From: JAAYAY01 sp964429355
Lineage (GTDB): Bacteria; Planctomycetota; Planctomycetia; Pirellulales; Thermoguttaceae
Direction: 5' to 3'
NCBI GenBank assembly: GCA_964429355.1
Contig: CAYSCH010000032.1
Coordinates: forward strand, 1 to 42,115
Length of the DNA stretch: 42,115 nucleotides
Shown here: in pieces, positions 1 through 7,479 of the stretch
Layout of the letters: each line of letters opens with the position of its first letter
How positions within the stretch are numbered: position 1 is the stretch's first letter
The notes under the pieces: model-generated
The model's input: the letters and a program-made list of their open reading frames with translations, nothing else
Database searches by the model: none
What the model was told of the DNA's origin: nothing
Position numbers and translations under genes: made by a program

Positions 1-90
1 TCTCTGCCTCTGGACCGATTGGAGGGTCGGCCGCGCCCTGAGGCCCACAAAAAGGAGGCCGCCCATCAGAACTGCGCAGAGTACCATAAC

Positions 91-138
91 CTGTACTGTG
101 TCCCCGGATTTGTCCTGTACTGTGTCCCCGGATTTGTC
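91..138. repeat. Tandem 24-bp repeat, two exact copies
   Basis: A 24-bp unit containing CTGTACTGTGTCCCCGGATT occurs twice head to tail with no mismatch. A stop codon (87-89) in the frame of the following BrkB fragment lies just upstream, and recognisable BrkB sequence begins just after the second copy. The repeat therefore sits at the break point of that gene. It may be the end of a mobile or REP-like element; no transposase is visible in the window. Confidence 0.85.
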
Positions 139-140
139 CG

Positions 141-608
141 GATCGACTGCGTGCGTTCCTGATGCTGATGGGAGTCGGGCTGTTCGCTGTCAGCGGATTC
201 GTTGCCAGCATGAGCCTTACGGCGCTCGCAGGGTACGCCGGCGGTTGGCTCTCGCGGTATGAATCGGTTACGGCTCTGCTCACGACGGCCGCCGCGATTT
301 CTCTGAACTGGGTCCTGTTTGTAGTCGTCTACAAATTCCTGCCGAAGGTACCCATCGCGTGGCAAGAGGCCGCCCGCGGAGCGCTGCTGGCATCCGTTAT
401 GTGGGAAATTGGCCGGCGAGTGCTGGCAGCGGTCGTCATCGGGTCAAGATTCAGCGTCTACGGCGTGGTGGGCTCCTTTGTGGCGATCATGCTCTGGACC
501 TTCTATGCGACCACCATTCTATTCCTTGGTGCCGAGTATATTCAGGTGTTCTGTGAGCGGTGCCGCCCGGAATCGCCCACTCGTGCCGAAGAGGCGGCAC
601 GCCCCTGA
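141..608 (+). pseudogene. YihY/BrkB family membrane protein, N-terminally truncated
   Basis: The reading frame encodes the C-terminal half of a YihY/BrkB-type inner-membrane protein. It has several hydrophobic segments, the conserved stretch around 'VPIAWQEAARGALLASVMWE', and the family ending 'YGVVGSFVAIMLWTFYATTILFLGAEY'. Family members are usually about 280-300 residues; only about 150 remain. In-frame family-like sequence starts at codon 141 (DRLRAFL), before the first ATG at 162, so the ATG is internal. Upstream the frame runs through two 24-bp repeats into a stop at 87-89. I read this as a 5'-truncated gene broken by the repeat, although a mis-join in the assembly would look the same. 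BrkB genes often travel with CsbD, PRC-barrel and YciE genes, as here. Confidence 0.7.
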
Positions 609-914
609 ATTCCCGTCCTCTTGAGGCAAAACAAGCCGGAGGCCGCTGACGCGGGCTGCCGTGGCACCGATCCGAGAATAGACCCGGATGACTCCCCAAC
701 GGTGGATGATGCGACCACGCCGCCTTCATTGGATTGGCGGCACCTTCGGCAGCCTGACGCACCACTCCTTGACTCGCGTCCGCGCAGCGGCTTCCGGCGA
801 AGAACTCTCAGGCACCCTTCCTGCGCTATTTCGAGAAACAGGCCAGAACCAGGTGCCCCCGCGGGCTTCTTCACACCTCACGGTATTCTTACCCAGAGAC
901 GTACTCGGAGTTGA
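609..914. other. Intergenic, no gene recognised
   Basis: About 306 bp between the BrkB fragment and the end of the PRC-barrel gene, which converge here. Open frames exist on both strands, but their products are Arg/Pro/Ser-rich with no family resemblance. I see no RNA gene or strong hairpin. Confidence 0.5.
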
Positions 915-1487
915 CTATCGATCCAGGTTGCGGGCGGGCCTGCGTTCCACATCCACATCCACGCCGCCCGGGCCAACCCTCACGTCGACTCTGCCGCGAC
1001 GGCGATCGGACCGGCTTTCGATGCCGTAGTGCCTGTCGAGCTGGGAGGTGAAGTTGCGGTCTGCGAAGTCCGGCCAGTGGTTCTGGTCGAAACCCGTGGC
1101 GCTCTTCATCTGCTCCTCGGTGACCCGTAGCACCAAGCGGTAGTCGTCGCCATCGGCCGCTCTTGTGTAATGGAATGCGCCCCAGGGCACGGCAAATAGC
1201 TTGTCGCCAAGGCCGAGAAAGCCGCCATAGGAAACGGTAGCATAGCGCACGCGTCCCGAACGGGCATCGATGACGATGTCGTGCACGGAACCGAGGCTCT
1301 TTCCCTCCTGATTCTGGATGTTCATGCCGATGAGCTGGCTGGCTCGAATGCTCGCTCCGCTCGTTACGTCATCCAGGGCACCAGCCTCGACCGGCACGTT
1401 CGTATCCTGGTTTACGGGTTCCGCGGCCATACCAGCCACACAAATCCCGATTGCCAGAAGCCCAGCACCCACACGAATAGAACTCAT
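915..1487 (-). CDS. Secreted PRC-barrel domain protein
   Basis: 190 residues. Residues 1-22 form a signal peptide (basic start, hydrophobic core, AMAAE-like end). Residues about 48-118 are a PRC-barrel: 'IRASQLIGMNIQNQEGKSLG' followed by 'VHDIVIDARSGRVRYATVSYGG' and 'KLFAVPWGAFHY'. The tail from about 150 is Arg/Asp-rich and low in complexity. PRC-barrels are small beta-barrel adaptor domains; periplasmic versions are common in stress-response clusters but have no defined enzymatic role. It lies 141 bp downstream of csbD on the same strand and may be co-transcribed from the sigma-54-like promoter at 1905-1920, as I see no good promoter of its own. Start ATG at 1487 follows an AGGAGAC-like ribosome site. 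Confidence 0.85.
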   Translation of the reverse strand: MSSIRVGAGLLAIGICVAGMAAEPVNQDTNVPVEAGALDDVTSGASIRASQLIGMNIQNQEGKSLGSVHDIVIDARSGRVRYATVSYGGFLGLGDKLFAVPWGAFHYTRAADGDDYRLVLRVTEEQMKSATGFDQNHWPDFADRNFTSQLDRHYGIESRSDRRRGRVDVRVGPGGVDVDVERRPARNLDR

Positions 1488-1628
1488 CGCTCGTCTCCTT
1501 CGATAATCTCAAAGAGCGGCCTCAAATCCCGGCCAGCGGGTCTCCCAGATGGGAAACGTCACCATCGCCGCCGGACTGAGAACCGCTCGAAAGTCTGGAT
1601 CGCAACCTTCCTACGACTCATCCGGCAA

Positions 1629-1832
1629 TCAGCAGTTGCATGCTCCTTCAAACTCCTTCACTTCTTCCTCGGCCTCCTCCTTTGCGATCCCGTACCGCTC
1701 CTGAAGGACCCCGAGCAATTGGTCTCGTTTCCCTGCGACCTGCGTAAGGTCGTCGTCTGTCAGCTCGCCCCACTTTTCCTTTGCCTGCCCCTTCACCTGA
1801 CTCCACTTTCCTTTGATTTGCTCCCAGTTCAT
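1629..1832 (-). CDS. CsbD family stress-response protein
   Basis: 67 residues starting MNWEQIKGKWSQVKGQAKEK, the diagnostic start of CsbD-like proteins (small, highly charged, helical, abundant in stress regulons). The body carries 'KWGELTDDDLTQVAGKRDQL' and ends 'EEEVKEFEGACNC', with two cysteines at the C-terminus that are not typical of the family. I chose the ATG at 1832 rather than the upstream ATG at 1961: GGAGG lies a few bases upstream and the extra 43 residues resemble nothing. A sigma-54-type promoter lies 73 bp upstream. The PRC-barrel gene follows on the same strand. Confidence 0.9.
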   Translation of the reverse strand: MNWEQIKGKWSQVKGQAKEKWGELTDDDLTQVAGKRDQLLGVLQERYGIAKEEAEEEVKEFEGACNC

Positions 1833-1904
1833 GTCCGCTTCCTCCAAGAGAATGTTTAGCCTGCTGTACAGGCGCCACGTCAGGCGCCAACAGGGGGCTC
1901 TTCC

Positions 1905-1920
1905 TGCACACCACATGCCA
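1905..1920 (-). promoter_or_regulatory. Putative sigma-54 promoter of csbD
   Basis: Minus strand reads TGGCATGTGGTGTGCA, matching TGGCAYRNNNNTTGCW at 15 of 16 positions, with GG (-24) and GC (-12) at the correct spacing. The -12 end is 73 bp from the csbD start codon. Consensus matching only; no transcript evidence. Confidence 0.5.
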
Positions 1921-2047
1921 AATCCATTCAGGAAGTGGCGGTAATCGCAGATTTTCTCCAACTCCTTTCCTATTGGCCGCTTGTCGCCAACATGACCTTA
2001 CACCCGTCAACGTGCAGCTTTGCAGTGGTCCAATTCTACTTGGGTTA

Positions 2048-2061
2048 GAAGTGATCACTTC
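2048..2061. promoter_or_regulatory. Perfect 14-bp palindrome, candidate activator site
   Basis: GAAGTGATCACTTC is its own reverse complement. It lies almost midway between two divergent sigma-54-like promoters: 128 bp from the -24 of the csbD promoter and 106 bp from the -24 of the lipoprotein promoter. That is the distance expected of an upstream activator sequence for a Fis-type enhancer-binding protein. Inference from position and symmetry only. Confidence 0.45.
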
Positions 2062-2166
2062 GAACGGGTACCGATCAGCGGAAATCGTCGCGAGTTATGC
2101 AGGAGAGCCAAGCGACCGCTTCGCTCTTATGCATTCTTCGGGACGACGATTGGAGACTTGTGCGGT

Positions 2167-2182
2167 TGGCACAGCGTTTGCT
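2167..2182 (+). promoter_or_regulatory. Putative sigma-54 promoter, full consensus match
   Basis: TGGCACAGCGTTTGCT matches TGGCAYRNNNNTTGCW at every position. It lies 132 bp upstream of the coiled-coil lipoprotein gene at 2314 and diverges from the csbD promoter. It falls inside a short open frame (2097-2300) that I therefore do not accept as a gene. Confidence 0.6.
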
Positions 2183-2313
2183 GAATCCTCCCTCGAGGAC
2201 GGTTCCCAAGGAAATTCTGCCGGTCTTCGAAAAGCTGTCTGCGACCTATCGGTCGCTCAGATCCTTGCCAGACGGCGCCGGCCAATACCAACACTCGTGA
2301 AAAGGAGTAAGCG

Positions 2314-2970
2314 ATGAACAAGTGGGTTCTTTACAGAATGAGTTCGGCCCTGACGGCCGTTCCGCTCGCCCTGTGCACTGGATGCAGTGAAAGTGTGGGT
2401 CCTGATGACGTTGCCGATGCCCGGCAGGATGCGGCCGAGGAACGGCGCGAAACCCAAGAAGCCCGCCGGGACGCAGCAGAGGCGGTCCGCGAAGAGGAAA
2501 AGGAAGCGGCGGCTGCGCGGCACGAGGCGATGAGGCCAATCATACCGCCCGACAAGGTGGAGGCCGCTCGGGAAGAAGAACGTGAAGCTCGTGAGGCCCG
2601 CCAGGACGCGATGAGTCGTGTTCGGGAAGAAGAAAAGGAAACTCGCGAAGCTGAGCAGAACGTTGCCGAGACAGAGGCCAAACTGTCAGCCCGGCGGGAA
2701 CGGGATCGGTACTTGGACGAGGTGAACGTCACGTTGAAGACCGTCGATCAACGGATCGAGACGCTCAAGACCCAAAGGGACAGTACGGAAGACGAGGCCC
2801 TCAAGAAGCGACTCGACGATCGGATCTCTCAGCTTGAGAAGGAGCGGGATACCGTCAAGGAGGAACTGGACCAGGTTGAGTCGGCCGAACTCCTGAAATG
2901 GGAATCGGAACGCAACGACGTCCAGGCCGCTCTCGAGTCGTTGAAGCGGGACCTGAACAGCCCTGAGTAG
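2314..2970 (+). CDS. Coiled-coil lipoprotein-like protein, function unknown
   Basis: 218 residues. The N-terminus has a basic start, a hydrophobic stretch (about 8-21) and Cys in 'LALCTGCSES', so it is probably lipidated, although the lipobox is imperfect (Cys at -3). Residues about 30-115 are an extremely charged Glu/Arg/Ala helix with repeated 'AREEEREAREARQDA'-type segments; residues about 125-215 are a second coiled coil. No known family is recognised beyond coiled-coil envelope protein. An AAAAGGAG ribosome site precedes the ATG at good spacing. The promoter at 2167-2182 and the hairpin at 2997-3039 suggest a single-gene transcript. Because the repeats are low in complexity, homology hits will need care. 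Confidence 0.8.
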   Translation: MNKWVLYRMSSALTAVPLALCTGCSESVGPDDVADARQDAAEERRETQEARRDAAEAVREEEKEAAAARHEAMRPIIPPDKVEAAREEEREAREARQDAMSRVREEEKETREAEQNVAETEAKLSARRERDRYLDEVNVTLKTVDQRIETLKTQRDSTEDEALKKRLDDRISQLEKERDTVKEELDQVESAELLKWESERNDVQAALESLKRDLNSPE

Positions 2971-2996
2971 TCGAAGACTCCACGCTTATGATTCGT

Positions 2997-3039
2997 CACG
3001 TCGGTGACGGCGGTCGAGTGGGCCGCCGTTACCGACGTG
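2997..3039 (+). terminator. Strong hairpin after the coiled-coil gene
   Basis: A 17-bp stem (2997-3013 paired with 3023-3039, one G-T pair) closes a 9-base loop, 27 bp after the stop codon. There is no T-run after it, so it may act as a Rho-independent-like terminator or as a 3'-end stabiliser. Confidence 0.6.
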
Positions 3040-3077
3040 TCTGCAGTTCTTGGAGAGTCCGGGGACGACTCCAAGTG

Positions 3078-3111
3078 AGCCAGAAGACATTTTCAATTCC
3101 GCCTTCTGGCT
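3078..3111. repeat. Inverted repeat AGCCAGAAG / CTTCTGGCT
   Basis: Perfect 9-bp arms (3078-3086 and 3103-3111) are separated by 16 bp. It lies about 180 bp upstream of the -24 element of the next sigma-54-like promoter and just after the terminator hairpin. It could be an activator site or a second terminator arm; undecided. Confidence 0.4.
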
Positions 3112-3197
3112 TATCCTCTGCTTGTCCTGCAGTCAGATTGATTCGAGAGCGACCGTGCGACTGCTTGCCAAATCGAAACCTGCTGTTCGACGGGGTA

Positions 3198-3262
3198 AGA
3201 AGTCCTATCACAACGTACAGGTCTCCCACCCGCAGGGACATGCACAATCGGTGGTTTTGATA
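3198..3262 (+). repeat. Dispersed intergenic repeat, single copy
   Basis: This matches the family at 25342-25489 and 34335-34503. Shared landmarks in order are AGAAG(C/T)CCT, ACAACGTAC, TCCCAC, GCA(T/G)GGA and GCACAATCGGTGGTTTTG. The last block is identical to the 34.4-kb copies. It ends about 30 bp before the sigma-54-like promoter at 3291. Confidence 0.7.
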
Positions 3263-3290
3263 ATTGGAAGAACCGCATTCCGGTGGGAAT

Positions 3291-3306
3291 TGGCATGATC
3301 CTTGCG
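3291..3306 (+). promoter_or_regulatory. Putative sigma-54 promoter
   Basis: TGGCATGATCCTTGCG matches TGGCAYRNNNNTTGCW at 15 of 16 positions (last base G instead of A/T). It lies 49 bp before the small lipoprotein gene at 3355, a natural leader length, with no other gene between. Confidence 0.55.
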
Positions 3307-3354
3307 GTGTAATGGGCGGTACAAAACGATACCCAAGCCACAAGGAACCACACT

Positions 3355-3537
3355 ATGACTATCACAGAACTGGCACGAACGTTTGCTGGCGGATGTCTGT
3401 TGGCTGCCGCGATCACAGTGGCACCGGGCTGCGACCGGAAGGAAGAGGTCATTGAGGTCGAAACCCCCGACAAAGAGGTCGAAGTCGAACGCGACAAGGA
3501 TACAGGGGAAGTAGACGTCGATGTTACGAGAGAGTGA
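3355..3537 (+). CDS. Small acidic lipoprotein, function unknown
   Basis: 60 residues: signal peptide with hydrophobic core 'GGCLLAAAITVAPGC' and a candidate lipidated Cys at about 26, then a short, strongly charged tail rich in Glu, Asp, Lys and Val ('VEVERDKDTGEVDVDVTRE'). Small lipoproteins of this build occur in many planctomycetes, but I cannot assign a family. An AAGGA-like ribosome site precedes the ATG. It sits directly behind a sigma-54-like promoter and 69 bp ahead of the Rho_N gene, which has no promoter of its own that I can see, so the two may be co-transcribed. Confidence 0.75.
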   Translation: MTITELARTFAGGCLLAAAITVAPGCDRKEEVIEVETPDKEVEVERDKDTGEVDVDVTRE

Positions 3538-3606
3538 GACTCGACAGAAACGCTACGAGTTCCGCGGCTTTCGGCCGGATTGTCGTAGTGAACAGGAGGG
3601 ATTCTT

Positions 3607-3906
3607 ATGCCCAACGCATGGACCGAGAAAGATGAACGGCAGTACGACCACATTAGGGACAGTACGAAGAAACGCGGTACTTCGGAGAAGCGGGCCAAAG
3701 AAATCGCCGCCCGAACGGTCAACAAACAGCGCCGCAAAGAAGGCCGAACTCCCAATAAGACGACGCAAGGCACCGGAAATCCCCGGCGCGTGCTCGAAGA
3801 ACGAAAGGTCGAAGAATTGCGCAATATCGCCACCAATCTGAAGATTCCGGGGCGCAGCCGGATGAAGAAGCGAGAACTCATCGCAGCGATTCGTGCGCAA
3901 CGTTGA
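3607..3906 (+). CDS. Rho_N (Rho termination factor N-terminal-like) small basic protein
   Basis: 99 residues. The first half, 'MPNAWTEKDERQYDHIRDS' then 'KRAKEIAARTVNKQRRKEGR', is a conserved basic segment of a small protein family often labelled 'plasmid stabilization' or 'Rho termination factor'. The C-terminal 40 residues ('KVEELRNIATNLKIPGRSRM' then 'KKRELIAAIRAQR') form a Rho_N/SAP-like helical nucleic-acid-binding motif. It probably binds RNA or DNA; its true role is unknown and the plasmid label is not informative. AGGAGG lies 8-9 bp before the ATG. An alternative start of the next gene (3893) would overlap its end by 14 bp. Confidence 0.85.
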   Translation: MPNAWTEKDERQYDHIRDSTKKRGTSEKRAKEIAARTVNKQRRKEGRTPNKTTQGTGNPRRVLEERKVEELRNIATNLKIPGRSRMKKRELIAAIRAQR

Positions 3907-3928
3907 GACCATTATATGGAAGACTACC

Positions 3929-5399
3929 ATGGATTACTTGAGCTCCCATTCTTACTGGCAGCAAGGGACCGGCACGGAACGACCGGCCACGTTTCCATCG
4001 CTACAGGACGATTGCCATGTTGACGTCGCGGTGATCGGCGCAGGAATCACCGGTCTGACCGCCGCCCTGCATCTGAAACGGGCTGGCAAGCGAGTTGCCG
4101 TGTTGGAGGCCGGAAAGGTCGGCGCAGGAACTACCGGCGGAACAAGCGGCCACCTCGAGATCGTGCCGGATCAGGGATGGGAGACCCTGATCGGCGATTT
4201 TGGGGAAGAAGCCGCCCGACGCGTCACCACGGTTCGCCGGCAGGCCATCGATCAGATCGAGACTTGGGTCCGGGAACTGGGCATCGACTGCGACTTTCAA
4301 CGGGTCCCCGGCCTGGCTTTCACGGAGCAAGCAGACCGAGCCGGCCGGATTCGCCAGGAATACGATGCGGCTTTGAAGCTCGGTGTGGATGTTATCATGA
4401 AGCCCAGCGCCGAACTTCCGTTCAAAACGGCGGCGGCCTACGCGGTCCGCAATCAAGCACGGTTTCATAGTCTCCGCTATCTGCACGCCCTTGCTCGCGA
4501 AGTCCATGGTGACTATGCCACAATCTACGAGAACACGCGGGTCCAGCCACCCAGAGACGCCAGCCCGTGCGTCGTCGAGGCGAACGGTTGCCGACTGCAC
4601 GCCAACAGCGTCTTGTTGGCCACGCACAGTGCCTATCTGGGAATTTCGCAGTTCGATATGCGGCAGGGGCCATACCAGTCCTACGTGATGGCCGTACGGG
4701 TTGCCGATGAGGTGCCNNNNNNNNNNCAGCGACGACCCGCGGCTGTTGCTCGTAGGTGGTGCTGATCACAAGACCGGCCAGGCAGACACGCAGGAGCATA
4801 CCGTACAACTCGTGGAGTATGTCTCGCGGCGATTCAAGGTCGACCGCATCGAGCACCAGTGGTCGGCCGAGTTCTTTGAACCGGCCGACGGGTTGCCGAT
4901 GATCGGACGCGTGCCCATGACCGAGCATTTGTATTTGGCCACCGGGTTTTCCGGCACCGGCCTGACATATGGCACCGCTGCCGCCAGGATCCTGGCGGAC
5001 ATGATTCTGACGGGCTCATCGCCGGATAACGACGTATTCTCGCCAGCCCGTCTCAAACCGATGGCGGCGGCCAAGGATCTTGTCAGCGAGAATCTCAACG
5101 CGGCGATGCGGTTTGTGGGTGACCGAATCCGCGCAGAACAGGTCGATTCGCTTCAGTCCTTCAAGAATGGAGAAGGGCGAGTTGTCAGATACAAAGGTGG
5201 AACGTACGCCGTTTATCGCGACGATCACAGCCAACTGCATCTCCTGTCACCCGTATGCACCCACGCCGGCTGCATCGTTCAGTGGAACAGCGCCGAACAC
5301 ACCTGGGACTGTCCCTGCCATGGGGGACGCTACTCCGCAACGGGCGAGCGGATCTATGGCCCGCCGCCGGCCGATCTGGACCGGAAGGAGCTACCCTGA
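3929..5399 (+). CDS. FAD-dependent oxidoreductase with C-terminal Rieske domain (contains assembly gap)
   Basis: The N-terminal half (DAO-type) has the dinucleotide-binding motif 'VAVIGAGITGLTAALHLKRA' and 'GKVGAGTTGGTSGH'. After the N-gap the protein continues 'LLLVGGADHKTGQ' and 'YLATGFSGTGLTYGTAAARI', the end of the FAD domain. It closes with a Rieske [2Fe-2S] domain whose ligands are CTHAGC and CPCHGG. Proteins of this build are cytosolic redox enzymes of unknown substrate. The frames on the two sides of the gap differ, but completing the codons needs a gap length divisible by three, so the 10 Ns are a placeholder and the gene is probably intact. Start ATG 3929 is preferred; ATG 3893 would overlap the preceding gene. 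Confidence 0.85.
4717..4726. other. Assembly gap (10 N) inside the oxidoreductase gene
   Basis: Ten N bases. Two bases of an incomplete Pro codon precede and one base of a codon follows, so the true missing length must be a multiple of three if the gene is intact. From memory of the family, roughly 15-20 residues, including a conserved Trp-Asp-Thr and Pro-Tyr-His region, are expected here. Confidence 0.95.
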
Positions 5400-5499
5400 G
5401 CCTCAGGACGACTCCATCCGAGGACGGATCGCTTCATACCTCTCCAGATACTTCGGACTTCTGATCTTGTTATGGACTTTCGATGGCAACGGGCTGAAG

Positions 5500-6675
5500 A
5501 TGGTGATCGATCAACTGTTCGGCAGCATGCGGGCCGCCGACCTGCTGGACATCGGGGCGATCGCGGTTTTGCTTCATTTCGTCTTGAAATGGTTTCGCCA
5601 GCGGGCATCGCAGGCCCTGGCGATCAGTGCAGGGGCGCTCGCGATCCTGTATCTGGCGGCCCACCGCTTGGAGATGATCCTCACCTCCATGTTGTTCCAG
5701 TTCGGCTTCACGGCGGCTCTTTTCGCCTTGATCGTTGTGTTTCAGAGCGATATTCGGCGTAGCGTCGAGCGGCTCTCGAGCTGGACTCTCCGTCGCAGAA
5801 ACCCCTCTCCGATCGGTGAGGCGTCGGAACTCGACACATTGAGCGAATCGATCGCAGTGCTCGCGGAACGCCGGATCGGGGCCTTGCTCGTTTTTGAAGG
5901 ACAGGAGCCGATCGAACGGCACTTGCAGGGTGGTGTACGAGTCGATGCGAGAATCAGCCTGCCCCTGCTGCACAGCATCTTCCATCCGGCGTCGCCAGGT
6001 CACGACGGCGCCGTAGTGTTTGAGGGCGACCGGATCGACAAGCTCGGCGTGCATCTCCCCTTATCCAAGAACCTGCCGGAGATCGGCGACGGCGGAACCC
6101 GCCACGCGGCGGCTCTGGGGTTATCGGAACGCTCCGACGCCTTGGTGGTCGTGGTGTCCGAAGAGCGCGGCACGATCAGCATTGCGGAGCACGGGCGGCT
6201 GGTGCGAATCGAACCGGCCGAACTGAAGCCGTTGCTGGAACGCCGCCACTGGAGACGCCCACCAACGCCGCAACACGCTAGTCCGCCTTGGGCCCTCCGT
6301 GCAATCGCCTGGAAGGGAATCGCCTTGCTGATGGCGATCGGATTGTGGGCATACGTCGCCGACCGGGACGAGATCGCACAACGAACATACGTCGTGCCCG
6401 TCGAGTACCGCAACATCGCCAAAGGATATGCCATCCAGGAGGGGGCTCGTCTTGCGGCGATCACTTTTTCGGGTAGCAAGCGAGCCTTCAGCCAGCTCGA
6501 TGTGCGAGTACTGGTCGCTTCAGCCGACGTCAGTGCGGTGGTCCCTGGCAAAACGCGATACGTGACGACGACCGGTCCCACGGACCTGCCGCCTGGCGTA
6601 AGGGTGACCCAAATTGATCCCCGGCAAGTTCCCGTGACCCTGGCGCGTCTTTCGCCGGAGGAGACGGCACGTTGA
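5500..6675 (+). CDS. Fused membrane diadenylate cyclase: CdaA-like plus CdaR/YbbR domain
   Basis: 391 residues. Three transmembrane helices (about 10-75) match CdaA. A DAC domain follows (about 110-245) with the catalytic 'GHDGAVVFEGDRI' (DGA motif) and 'GTRHAAALGLSERSDAL'. A fourth membrane helix ('GIALLMAIGLWAYVAD', about 270-287) leads to one YbbR/CdaR domain ('YVVPVEYRNIAKGYAIQEGA' to 'PPGVRVTQIDPRQVPVTL') outside the membrane. It should make c-di-AMP from two ATP, a signal for potassium and osmotic control. In Firmicutes cdaA and cdaR are separate adjacent genes; here they are one. The usual RHR motif reads RHA. ATG 5500 is chosen because it matches the CdaA N-terminus; the ribosome site is weak, and the open frame extends back into the previous gene. 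Confidence 0.85.
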   Translation: MVIDQLFGSMRAADLLDIGAIAVLLHFVLKWFRQRASQALAISAGALAILYLAAHRLEMILTSMLFQFGFTAALFALIVVFQSDIRRSVERLSSWTLRRRNPSPIGEASELDTLSESIAVLAERRIGALLVFEGQEPIERHLQGGVRVDARISLPLLHSIFHPASPGHDGAVVFEGDRIDKLGVHLPLSKNLPEIGDGGTRHAAALGLSERSDALVVVVSEERGTISIAEHGRLVRIEPAELKPLLERRHWRRPPTPQHASPPWALRAIAWKGIALLMAIGLWAYVADRDEIAQRTYVVPVEYRNIAKGYAIQEGARLAAITFSGSKRAFSQLDVRVLVASADVSAVVPGKTRYVTTTGPTDLPPGVRVTQIDPRQVPVTLARLSPEETAR

Positions 6676-6817
6676 AAGATGATCGACGGATTGGCGGATG
6701 CAAGCGCCGATGGGCGTTGCTGGATCAGGACCAGGTTCTCGCTCTGGCCCAAGTGGCACGCCGCGCGCCGTTACACACCGGCGCGCGACGATGCCGCGGG
6801 CAGGCCTGGATGTCGGA

Positions 6818-7339
6818 CTATTTCCCAGCCTGCCGTGCGTTGCCGGCGCCCGACATCGCTTCCTCGTTGATTTCACCCAAGGCCAGCTCATTGAGCTTCT
6901 CGTTGGTCTTCTTTTCCTCGTCAAGGGTTTCCTGCAACTCCTGGGCGAGGTCTTCCATTCCCAGTTGCTGGGCCAGCGAGCGGACACAACCGTAGCCGGC
7001 GATCTCATAGTGTTCGACCCGCTGCGCGGCACAGATCAGAGCGGCATCGAGCACGCGGGGATCGGCGTCGCTTTCCAGCAGTTCAGTGGCCTCTTCGATG
7101 AGCCCTTCCATCCCGGCACACTTCGGCCCTCGTGAGCTGGCGTCAAGCTCTTCGAACACCTCTTCAAGGCGTTTGATCTGTATCTCCGTTTCGACCAGGT
7201 GTTGCTCAAAGGATTGCCGCAAGTCTTCCGCCGTGGCGGCCTTGGCCATTTTGGGAAGGGCACGTACCAGTTGCTTTTCCGCGCTGTAGAGATCTCGCAG
7301 CTCGTGAAGGAAAAGCCCATTGAGGTCTTTCAGTTTCAT
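6818..7339 (-). CDS. YciE/YciF family ferritin-like protein (DUF892)
   Basis: 173 residues, the usual family length. It starts 'MKLKDLNGLFLHELRDLYSA' followed by EKQLVRALPKMA, the hallmark of YciE/YciF (DUF892) four-helix proteins. Helix 3-4 signatures 'ALICAAQRVEHYEIAGYG' and 'EETLDEEKKTNEKL'-type carboxylates are present, with Glu and His residues that could bind iron as in ferritin-like folds. The family is stress-inducible in enterobacteria; its biochemical role is unsettled. AGGAGA lies 8 bp before the ATG. It converges on the cyclase gene, and a weaker sigma-54-like sequence (7464-7479) lies upstream. Confidence 0.9.
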   Translation of the reverse strand: MKLKDLNGLFLHELRDLYSAEKQLVRALPKMAKAATAEDLRQSFEQHLVETEIQIKRLEEVFEELDASSRGPKCAGMEGLIEEATELLESDADPRVLDAALICAAQRVEHYEIAGYGCVRSLAQQLGMEDLAQELQETLDEEKKTNEKLNELALGEINEEAMSGAGNARQAGK

Positions 7340-7414
7340 CGGATCGTCTCCTGGAATTGAGGATTGGGTCGCGGCCGCCCGCCTGTCAGACGGCTCGCGT
7401 CAGACGCCGCCTCG

Positions 7415-7433
7415 GCCCGTTCATCAAACGGGC
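7415..7433. repeat. Short perfect stem-loop in the YciE-like gene leader
   Basis: GCCCGTT and AACGGGC pair across a 5-base loop, 76 bp upstream of the YciE-like start codon. If transcription starts near 7450 on the minus strand, it would lie in the mRNA leader. Confidence 0.35.
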
Positions 7434-7463
7434 GGTTCGTACGTTGGCAACGAGTGATACGCG

Positions 7464-7479
7464 TGCAAACGGCGCGCCG
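7464..7479 (-). promoter_or_regulatory. Weak sigma-54-like promoter upstream of the YciE-like gene
   Basis: Minus strand reads CGGCGCGCCGTTTGCA, 14 of 16 consensus positions, with GG and GC at correct spacing, 125 bp before the start codon. A 13/16 match also occurs by chance in this GC-rich island, so this one is marginal. Confidence 0.2.

Noticed and set aside
2097..2300. 67-codon open frame upstream of the coiled-coil lipoprotein
   Set aside because: It contains a full-consensus sigma-54-type promoter (2167-2182), its product has no family resemblance, and it has no convincing ribosome site.
3111..3881. 256-codon open frame on the minus strand
   Set aside because: Covers two well-supported plus-strand genes (3355, 3607); product is Ser/Arg/Val-rich and without family features.
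6760..6776. 13/16 match to the sigma-54 consensus (TGGCACGCCGCGCGCC)
   Set aside because: Lies between convergent genes with no gene downstream; shows the level of chance matches in this GC-rich sequence.
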